Source: an uncultured Erysipelotrichaceae bacterium
GTDB taxonomy: Bacteria; Bacillota_I; Bacilli_A; RF39; UBA660
DNA: 11,864 nt
NCBI GenBank assembly: GCA_902783215.1
Contig: CACZQD010000023.1
Span: 1-11,864 of the forward strand
Reading direction: 5' to 3'
A model generated the notes under the pieces. The model was not told the origin of the DNA. It made no database searches and worked only from the letters and a program-made list of their open reading frames with translations. Below are positions 5,473-11,864 of the stretch, piece by piece. The number at the start of each line of letters is the position of its first letter. Within the stretch, counting starts at the first letter, position 1. Position numbers and translations under genes: made by a program.

Positions 5473-7728
5473 ATGGATACTTTAATAGTTTGTAGTAATA
5501 AAACAAAAGAAAAGATCTTACTTGATTTAAATGATAAACCAATGATGAATATTAGTTTTATGAATAAAAAGGAATTTATTCATAATTATTATTTTGATTA
5601 TAACGAGAAAACAATTTACTATTTAATGGATAAGTATCATTATAAATATGATATTGCTTTAGAATATTTAAATAATTTATATTATATAGAAGATAAAAAA
5701 TATAATGATTATAAATTAGATATGCTAGTATCTTTAAAAAAAGAGTTAGATAATAATAATTTATTAATTTATAATCATTTATTTAAAAAGTATTTAATTA
5801 GTAAAAAGATAGTTTTTATTGGACATTTAACTAAGTTTGATTTAAGAATGATTGAACAGTTAAAAGATATATGTAATGTAGAGATTAAAAATAGAGAAGT
5901 ATTGAATTATGATCCGGTTGTTTATTCTTTTAAAACTATCGATGAAGAAGTTGAATATGTAGCTTATAATATTGCTAAATTAATTGATGAAGGGATTAGA
6001 CCAGATAAAATAAAGCTAGCTAATGTTGGTAGTGATTATGATAATATTATAAAGAGAATATTTAAGATGTATAATTTATGTAATGAAGAAAAACAGAGTT
6101 TATTTGGTATGAATATTTCAGATACTTTTATTAAAAATTATGATTCTGATATTAGTAAGACTATAGATGTATTAAAGAAAAAATATGATAGTTCTTTAGT
6201 TAATAAAATAATTAATATTGTAAATAAATATAACTTTATAGATGATTATTTAAAAGTTAAGGATTTAATAATTGAAGATATTAAAAAAACAGTTATTAAA
6301 ACTAATTATAATAATCAAATAGAAATAGTTGATTATCATGATTTTTTTGATGATGAATATGTATTTCTTATGAGTTTTAATGAAGAAAGTATTCCTAGAA
6401 AGTATCAGGATATTGATTATATTACAGATGATATTAAGCCAGATTATTTAGAAAAAACTACAGAAAAAAACAGTAGTGAAAAAAAACAATTGATTGAGTT
6501 TATAAAAAGTACGAAAAATTTGATCATTACTTATAAGCTTAAAACACCATTTTCTTCTTTTTATCCATCTAGTATGATTGAATATTTAGATTTAAATGTA
6601 GAAGAAGGTATTATAGATAAACATATTAGTTATTCTAAAGAAAGTGGTAGAATAGCTACTTGTAATAAGCTTGATAATTATTATAAATATGGTGTGAAAG
6701 ATCAGGATTTATCTTATTACGTTAGTAATTATCCTATTGATTATAATAGTTATTCTAATAAGTTTAGTGGCATTAATGATTTCAATAGCCCACTTGTTTT
6801 ATCATATACTAGTATGGATAATTATTATAAGTGTCGTTTTAAATACTATTTAGAAAGAGTTTTAAAGATAGATAAAGATACAAATAGTTTATCTAAATAT
6901 ATAGGTTCTATATTTCATTATGTTTTAGAAAAAGGCTTATATAGTGATATTGATTATAAATTACTAGTTAATGAATATTTAGTAAATAATAATATTAGTT
7001 TAACTTTAAAAGAACGCTTCTTTTTAGATAAGTTGATACAAGAAATACCAAATATTATTGATGAGATTAAAAATCAAGATAATTTTATTAAACTAAAAAA
7101 TCGCCTGTATGAAGAAAAAGTTTTTGTAGATTTTGTTGATAGTAAATTTATGGGTGTGATTGATAAAGTAATGTATGATAATGATTTATATGCTATTGTT
7201 GATTATAAAACAGGTAATACAGATATTAAACTTAATATGATGAAGTACGGTATAGGTATGCAACTTCCTGTATATCTTTATTTGGCTCATAAGAAGTTTG
7301 GTGGACATATAGTAGGATTTTATTTAAATAAAATTCTTAATGGTAATGTTAAGTATGATATAAAAAAATCATATGAAGAACAGTATAAAGATAATTTAAA
7401 ATTATATGGATATAGTAATAAGAAATATATTAGTGAATTTGACTCATCTTATAAAGATTCTAGTATTATTAAAAGTTTAAAAGTTAAAAATGATGGTGAT
7501 TTTTATTCATATTCTAAAGTTTTAAGTGATGATGATATTGAGGAAATGATTGAAGAAGTTGAAGATAAAATAATTGAATGTATTGATGATATAAAAGGGG
7601 CTAAATTTGATATTAATCCAAAAAATATTAGTGGTAAAAACATTAGTTGTGAATATTGTCCATATGGTGATATTTGTTTTAAAACTAATGAAGATATCGT
7701 TTATTTAAAGGAGGATTTAGATGCCTAA
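5473..7728 (+). CDS. addB: AddB-like subunit of the AddAB helicase-nuclease (compact)
   Basis: AddB partners AddA in resecting double-strand DNA ends for RecA-dependent repair. This protein has 751 residues, against about 1,150 in Bacillus subtilis. The first 430 or so residues look like a degenerate UvrD-type helicase: VYSFKTIDEEVEYVAYNIAKLI near 155 and VFLMSFNEESIPRKYQDIDY near 300 are readable, but no Walker A (GxxGxGKS/T) is present. The C-terminal part is a RecB-type PD-(D/E)XK nuclease with H482, D564, D577 and K579 (IVDYKTGN) and Q597/Y601 (MQLPVYLYL). Four cysteines, C454 and the C726-x2-C729-x5-C735 group (CEYCPYGDIC), match the AddB iron-sulfur cluster in order and spacing. So the nuclease and cluster should work, while ATP hydrolysis by this subunit should not. 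The stop overlaps addA by 8 bp, which fits a co-translated complex. Identification is firm at the nuclease end and weaker at the N-terminus. Confidence 0.88.
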   Translation: MDTLIVCSNKTKEKILLDLNDKPMMNISFMNKKEFIHNYYFDYNEKTIYYLMDKYHYKYDIALEYLNNLYYIEDKKYNDYKLDMLVSLKKELDNNNLLIYNHLFKKYLISKKIVFIGHLTKFDLRMIEQLKDICNVEIKNREVLNYDPVVYSFKTIDEEVEYVAYNIAKLIDEGIRPDKIKLANVGSDYDNIIKRIFKMYNLCNEEKQSLFGMNISDTFIKNYDSDISKTIDVLKKKYDSSLVNKIINIVNKYNFIDDYLKVKDLIIEDIKKTVIKTNYNNQIEIVDYHDFFDDEYVFLMSFNEESIPRKYQDIDYITDDIKPDYLEKTTEKNSSEKKQLIEFIKSTKNLIITYKLKTPFSSFYPSSMIEYLDLNVEEGIIDKHISYSKESGRIATCNKLDNYYKYGVKDQDLSYYVSNYPIDYNSYSNKFSGINDFNSPLVLSYTSMDNYYKCRFKYYLERVLKIDKDTNSLSKYIGSIFHYVLEKGLYSDIDYKLLVNEYLVNNNISLTLKERFFLDKLIQEIPNIIDEIKNQDNFIKLKNRLYEEKVFVDFVDSKFMGVIDKVMYDNDLYAIVDYKTGNTDIKLNMMKYGIGMQLPVYLYLAHKKFGGHIVGFYLNKILNGNVKYDIKKSYEEQYKDNLKLYGYSNKKYISEFDSSYKDSSIIKSLKVKNDGDFYSYSKVLSDDDIEEMIEEVEDKIIECIDDIKGAKFDINPKNISGKNISCEYCPYGDICFKTNEDIVYLKEDLDA
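7707..7714 (+). promoter_or_regulatory. Strong ribosome binding site of addA inside addB
   Basis: AAAGGAGG, a near-perfect Shine-Dalgarno, lies 6 bases before the addA ATG and within the last codons of addB. It fixes the addA start and allows reinitiation by ribosomes finishing addB, which would favour equal amounts of the two subunits. Confidence 0.85.
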
Positions 7729-10700
7729 ATATACTGAAGAACAATTAGAAGCAATTAACAAAGAAGGATCTAATATTATTGTTAGTGCGGGTGCGGGAAG
7801 TGGTAAAACAGCTGTATTATCTGAGAGAGTTATTCGTAAATTAATTGATGGTATCGATATTGATAGATTGCTTATTTTAACATTTACGAATGAAGCTGCG
7901 AAAGAAATGAAATTACGTATTAGATCCAAGATTATTGAAAATAGATTAAATGATCAATTAGATCTTTTGGATTCAGCTTATATTACAACTTTTGATAGTT
8001 ATGCATTATCTTTAGTAAAAAAATATCACTATCTTTTAAATGTATCTAATAATATTAAGGTTATTGATAAAAGTGTGATTGATATTTATAAGTCTAGAAT
8101 AATTGATGAAATATTTGATGAATACTATATAAAAAATGATTCGAGATTTAATAAATTAGTTTATGATTATTGCTTTAAAGATGATGATATATTAAAACAC
8201 AATATTATTCGGTTAAGTAATTCTTTAGATTTAAAAATAGATAAAAGTGATTATTTAAATAATTATATTGATAATTATTATCACAATATTGATTGGATTA
8301 TTGATGATTATTTAAAACTATTAAATCAAAAGATAGAAATGATTAAATATAATGTTGATTGTTTAAAAAATAATTCTAAATATTATGATAAATTAATCGA
8401 AGTATTAAACCCTTTATTAAATAGTCATGATTATGATTCAATAAAGAAAAATGTATATATTCAGTTACCTCGTGCGACAAAATTAGCTGATGAAGAAAAG
8501 AAGTATAAAGATAATATTAATTCCTTAATTAAAGATATTCAAAATATGACTATTTCATCTTTAAATGATATGAAAATGGAAATATTATCTAATAAAGAAA
8601 ACGTTGAAATAATTCTTGATATTATCAAAAAAATAGATAGCAAAGTTAATAAGTTTAAGAAAAAATATGATTCTTATGAATTTAATGATATTGCTAAATT
8701 TGCTATTAAAATTGTTAAAGAAAATGAATATGTTAGGAATGAATTAAAAAATTATTACAATGAAATAATGGTTGATGAGTATCAAGATACTAGTGATATT
8801 CAGGAAACATTTATTAGTTTAATTGAAAATAATAATGTATATATGGTAGGTGATATTAAACAGTCAATATATCGATTTAGGAATGCTAATCCATTAATTT
8901 TTAAGAATAAGTATAATGAGTATTCTAATAATAATGGTGGTTATAAAATAGATTTAACAAAGAATTTTAGATCTAGAAAAGAAGTTTTATATGATATAAA
9001 TCGTATATTTAATGATGTAATGGATTTAAATATAGGTGGGGCAGATTATGAAGCTACTCATCAGATGGTATTTGGCAATACTAATTATATTGATAATGAT
9101 AGTTATTTAGAAATATATAATTATGAAAAGGATAAGAAATATACTAAAGAAGAACAAGAAATATTTATTGTTGCTAAAGATATTCAAGAAAAGATTAATA
9201 ATCATTATCAAGTAATGGATAAAAATACTAATAAAATGCGTGATTTAAATTATAGTGATATTTGTATTATTATGGATCGAGGTACGGAATTTAATAAGTA
9301 TAAGCAGATATTTGAGTATTTAAACATACCACTAGTTTTATATAAAGATGAAGTATTAAATAATGGAATAGATGTTATTTTAATAAAAAATATTTGTAAT
9401 TTAGTTTTAAAAGTAAAAGAAAGAACTTTTGATAAAGAATTTAAATATTATTTTACTAGTGTAGCTCGAAGTTATCTGATAAATATGAGTGATGATGATA
9501 TTTATCATATTACTAAAGATAATAATTATACAGATAATGAACTTTACTTTAAATTAAAAGATATTAGTGATTTAGTAGATAGGGAAGATATTGTATCTTT
9601 TATAGATAAAATTATTGATATATTTGAAATATATGATAAAACTATTACTGTTGGTAATATTAATGAGACAATTATTCGCCTAGATTATTTAAAAACATTA
9701 GCTAAATCATTAATTGATATTGGTTATAATATTGCCAACTTTGTTGATTATTTAAATAATTTAGATAAAGTAGAACTTAAGTATTCTTTAAATACTGATG
9801 TAGGTAATAATGTCAAAATAATGAATATTCATAAATCTAAGGGGCTTGAGTTTCCTGTTTGTTACTATACAGGAATGCATAAAGGATTTAATTTATCTGA
9901 TTTAAAAGATTTAATTATTTATGATAGTAAATATGGTATAGATATACCATATAAAAATAATTATATTAAAGATACTGTTGTTAGAACTTTAATTAAAGAA
10001 AGATATCTTATTGATGAAATATCAGAAAAAATTAGATTATTTTATGTAGCTTTAACTAGAGCTCGTGAAAAAATGATTATTGTTACTTCTTTAACACCAA
10101 ATGATATTAAAGTTAATAATATTATTAAGATGAAATATAAATCATTTTTAGATATATTAAACTCTATATATTATAAACTAAGTATTAAAGAAGTTACTCC
10201 TGAAATTGATTTAAATTATAAAGATCTTATTAAAAAAGAAATAAAAATAGAAGATATTAGTGATAAAATAATACAAAGGGATATAAGTATTGATAATTCG
10301 CTTATAACTGATGAAAAGATATCCAAAGTTACAAATAGTTTGATTAGTAAAAAAGAACAAGAAATAATGGATATGGGAACTTACATGCATTATCTGTTTG
10401 AAATTACTGATTTTAAGAATCCTAATTTTGATGGTATTGAAGATAAATATAAAAAGTATATTATTAGTTTTTTGAATCAAGATTTAATGAAGGATCTAAA
10501 CTGTAATATTTATAAAGAGTATGAGTTCATTTACACAGACAATAATAAAATAAGACATGGTTTTATTGATTTAATGTTAGAATATGATGATTATATAAAT
10601 ATAATAGATTATAAATTAAAAAACACTAGTGATAAACATTATATTGAACAGTTAAATCAATATAAAAATTATATAAAGAAAAAGACTAATAAAAAAGTTA

Positions 10701-10768
10701 ATTTATATTTATATTCTATAATAGATAATGAATTTAAATCATTAGATAAAGAATACGAAATGGTGTAG
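7721..10768 (+). CDS. addA: AddA helicase-nuclease subunit
   Basis: AddA is the UvrD/RecB-type motor and one nuclease of the AddAB end-resection complex. It has 1,015 residues; B. subtilis AddA has about 1,230. The superfamily 1 motifs occur in order: Q-motif TEEQLEAI at 5-12, Walker A AGAGSGKT at 23-30, Walker B VDEYQDT at 351-357, GDIKQSIYRFR at 377-387, NFRSR at 415-419, NIHKSKGLEFP at 702-712 and RLFYVALTRAR at 772-782. The C-terminal PD-(D/E)XK domain shows H890 (GTYMH), D950 (GFIDLM), D963-Y-K965 (IIDYKL) and the EQLNQY helix at 976-981. All catalytic residues expected of the family are present, so it should be an active helicase and nuclease. The shorter length probably reflects trimmed insertions between motifs, which I cannot locate precisely without an alignment. 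It follows addB with an 8-bp overlap, and a terminator lies shortly after its stop. Confidence 0.95.
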   Translation: MPKYTEEQLEAINKEGSNIIVSAGAGSGKTAVLSERVIRKLIDGIDIDRLLILTFTNEAAKEMKLRIRSKIIENRLNDQLDLLDSAYITTFDSYALSLVKKYHYLLNVSNNIKVIDKSVIDIYKSRIIDEIFDEYYIKNDSRFNKLVYDYCFKDDDILKHNIIRLSNSLDLKIDKSDYLNNYIDNYYHNIDWIIDDYLKLLNQKIEMIKYNVDCLKNNSKYYDKLIEVLNPLLNSHDYDSIKKNVYIQLPRATKLADEEKKYKDNINSLIKDIQNMTISSLNDMKMEILSNKENVEIILDIIKKIDSKVNKFKKKYDSYEFNDIAKFAIKIVKENEYVRNELKNYYNEIMVDEYQDTSDIQETFISLIENNNVYMVGDIKQSIYRFRNANPLIFKNKYNEYSNNNGGYKIDLTKNFRSRKEVLYDINRIFNDVMDLNIGGADYEATHQMVFGNTNYIDNDSYLEIYNYEKDKKYTKEEQEIFIVAKDIQEKINNHYQVMDKNTNKMRDLNYSDICIIMDRGTEFNKYKQIFEYLNIPLVLYKDEVLNNGIDVILIKNICNLVLKVKERTFDKEFKYYFTSVARSYLINMSDDDIYHITKDNNYTDNELYFKLKDISDLVDREDIVSFIDKIIDIFEIYDKTITVGNINETIIRLDYLKTLAKSLIDIGYNIANFVDYLNNLDKVELKYSLNTDVGNNVKIMNIHKSKGLEFPVCYYTGMHKGFNLSDLKDLIIYDSKYGIDIPYKNNYIKDTVVRTLIKERYLIDEISEKIRLFYVALTRAREKMIIVTSLTPNDIKVNNIIKMKYKSFLDILNSIYYKLSIKEVTPEIDLNYKDLIKKEIKIEDISDKIIQRDISIDNSLITDEKISKVTNSLISKKEQEIMDMGTYMHYLFEITDFKNPNFDGIEDKYKKYIISFLNQDLMKDLNCNIYKEYEFIYTDNNKIRHGFIDLMLEYDDYINIIDYKLKNTSDKHYIEQLNQYKNYIKKKTNKKVNLYLYSIIDNEFKSLDKEYEMV

Positions 10769-10789
10769 TTTAAATTTAATTATAGTTTT

Positions 10790-10826
10790 AAAAGTAATTG
10801 AAATATATTACTTTTTTTACTTTTTT
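10790..10826 (+). terminator. Intrinsic terminator of the addB-addA operon
   Basis: AAAAGTAAT and ATTACTTTT form a perfect 9-bp stem with an 8-base loop. The T-run continues, interrupted by AC, into TTTTTT at 10821-10826. The stem is AT-rich, but the U-tract is long. Confidence 0.65.
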
Positions 10827-10830
10827 AAAA

Positions 10831-11402
10831 GGAAATCAGAAGTTTTATCTTGAATATAAGGATGATAAGGTTGTGCAACAGGTAGTTGCACAACTTCTTT
10901 GGAGACATAATATAATACTAATGAGCAAACTAAGTGATAATAAAATTAGAAAAATATATGCGAAGGCTACTATAAAAAATGGATGGAGTAGTGATGTATT
11001 AGTTATGCAAATAGAAAGTAATTTTCATTTGTAGGAAATCAGTATAAAATTAGTACTGATAATAATGATTACTATATAGATTTATTATTTTATCATTTGG
11101 ATTTAAGATGTTATATTGTTATTGAACTTAAAACTACAGAATTTAGACCAGAGTATATTGGACAATTAGGATTTTATGTTACAGCTGTAAATGAAATGTT
11201 AAAAAAAGAAACTGATAACCAAACAATAGGATTATTATTATGTAAAGATAAGGATAGATTAACTGCAAAATGGTCATTAAAGATCACCAACATACCTATA
11301 GGGATATCTTCTTATGAGTTAGATAAATATGTTCCTAAAGAAATGCTTGAGAAATTGCCAACAGAAGATGATTTAAATTTACACATAGATCTTAGAGAAT
11401 AG
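10831..11402 (+). pseudogene. Decayed DUF1016/YhcG-type PD-(D/E)XK nuclease gene
   Basis: Two adjacent frames together carry recognisable parts of a DUF1016 (YhcG-like) nuclease. From 10831 to 11034 one frame reads KFYLEYKDDKVVQQVVAQLL, then WRHNIILMSKL and NGWSSDVLVMQIESNFHL before a TAG; this is the end of the family's N-terminal domain. From 11022 a second frame reads FSFVGNQYKISTDNNDYYID, then LLFYHLDLRCYIVIELKTTE and EYIGQLGFYVTAVNEM, ending near LREstop at 11402. That is the nuclease domain, with D (YYIDLL) and E-x-K (VIELK). Missing, judged from memory of the roughly 330-350-residue family, are the first hundred or so residues and some 60-75 residues between the two parts. No good start codon or ribosome binding site precedes it, and the addA terminator lies directly upstream, so expression is unlikely. 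Intact members are often found in defence or mobile regions; the remnant gives no function here. Confidence 0.8.
10870..10894. repeat. Perfect 10-bp inverted repeat inside the pseudogene
   Basis: GTTGTGCAAC, an AGGTA loop and GTTGCACAAC form a perfect dyad with half its pairs G-C, unusually strong for this DNA, followed by TTCTTT. In the pseudogene's frame it encodes VVQQVVAQL, a conserved family segment, so the symmetry may come from coding constraint. It could also act as a backup terminator for addAB. Confidence 0.6.
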
Positions 11403-11409
11403 TTAGTAA

Positions 11410-11864
11410 TTATATATGTATTTTAGTAATCATTGTATATATTAAATCGATTATAAAAATAGTTAATGATAAATAAGTAATCCATTTAGGTATTTTATGA
11501 ATTATTTTATCACTTATATTCTTGATCCAATAGATATAAACTAAAGAAAGTAATCCCCATATAATACTTATTTCAATTGATATATATTTACCTATATGAA
11601 GTGGTAATTTAGAATAGTTCCATAAACTTTTATGAAAAATATATTTGATTAAATATCCGCCAGTTAATTCAATAATTGTAAGTAATATAATATTAATAAA
11701 AAAAGTTATTGTTAATTTTTTTAATTTTGTTAATTTCTTTTTGTCTAACCATTTATTAATTAGAATAATAATTATTATTCCTATTCCATAAACAGGAGTA
11801 TACGGTCCATATAGGAATCCACTATTTAGTTTATTACTTAAACATAGATTGATAATTGTTTCCA
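11410..11864 (-). CDS. CmpB-like 'putative ABC-transporter type IV' membrane protein (5'-truncated by window edge)
   Basis: The minus strand is open from the right window edge (first full codon at 11862) to a TAA at 11412-11410, giving the last 150 residues of a larger protein. It has about four membrane segments: one after GFLYGPYTPVYGIG, one around TFFINIILLTIIELTGGYLI, one in ISIEISIIWGLLSLVYIYWI, and one near the C-terminus (YLSLTIFIIDLIYTM). The GFLYGP...P-x-YG motif and the WNYSKLPLH...IS...IWG stretch are typical of the PF06541 family, named 'putative ABC-transporter type IV' or CmpB-like. Its transport role is not well established and no ATPase gene is visible here. The start lies beyond the window. 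The gene converges on the decayed nuclease gene with a 7-base gap and no clear terminator between them. Confidence 0.8.
   Translation of the reverse strand, partial: ETIINLCLSNKLNSGFLYGPYTPVYGIGIIIIILINKWLDKKKLTKLKKLTITFFINIILLTIIELTGGYLIKYIFHKSLWNYSKLPLHIGKYISIEISIIWGLLSLVYIYWIKNISDKIIHKIPKWITYLSLTIFIIDLIYTMITKIHI

Noticed and set aside
7717..7929. Minus-strand open frame of 70 codons opposite the addA start
   Set aside because: It lies wholly opposite the addA Walker A region, which is certain; no motif is seen.
10211..10480. Minus-strand open frame of 89 codons opposite the 3' part of addA
   Set aside because: It is Phe/Ile/Tyr-rich antisense of an AT-rich coding region, without a ribosome binding site.
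10798..10830. TTG at 10798 as the start of a 78-residue gene
   Set aside because: The TTG and following codons fall within the addA terminator hairpin, there is no Shine-Dalgarno, and homology to the nuclease family begins only near 10831.

Overview
The window is very AT-rich and uses ATG starts, Shine-Dalgarno sites, short intergenic gaps and U-tailed hairpin terminators. Tryptophan is written only as TGG, and no gene contains an internal in-frame TGA, so the standard bacterial code (table 11) applies. With an AddA/AddB pair instead of RecBCD, this points to a low-GC Firmicute, probably one of the reduced, gut-associated Bacilli lineages close to the Mollicutes. The lineage is an inference from composition and gene families; no rRNA or species-specific marker is present.

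Layout: 1-152 holds a possible gene tail, a small hairpin, a palindrome and a promoter. 165-2934 is a two-gene operon of flavoproteins (an HI0933/TIGR00275-type enzyme and a COG2509-type enzyme) that overlap by 8 bp and end at a terminator. 2935-5429 holds three consecutive genes for small proteins. Each has one N-terminal membrane anchor, a charged linker and a different extracytoplasmic domain: RsiV/PdaC-like in the first, lipocalin-like in the second, unrecognised in the third. The first has its own promoter and terminator; the second and third appear co-transcribed. 5430-10826 is an addB-addA operon, again with an 8-bp overlap, encoding the two-subunit helicase-nuclease that processes double-strand breaks for recombination. 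10831-11402 is a decayed DUF1016/YhcG-type PD-(D/E)XK nuclease gene in two reading frames. 11410-11864, on the minus strand, is the 3' part of a multi-pass membrane protein of the CmpB-like 'putative ABC-transporter type IV' family, cut by the window edge.

The housekeeping core is AddAB; both subunits are short for the family, both keep a nuclease site, and AddB has no Walker A motif. The most distinctive accessory part is the trio of anchored surface proteins and the unusual leader of the middle one: a GC-richer patch with a TTGACA-19-TAAAAT promoter-like element and a start-stop AUG-UAA behind a strong Shine-Dalgarno. I found no CRISPR array, tRNA, rRNA, insertion sequence or clear phage gene. 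I see no convincing new multi-gene system; the items worth following are the surface-protein trio, the compact AddB and the deletion scar in the YhcG-type gene.
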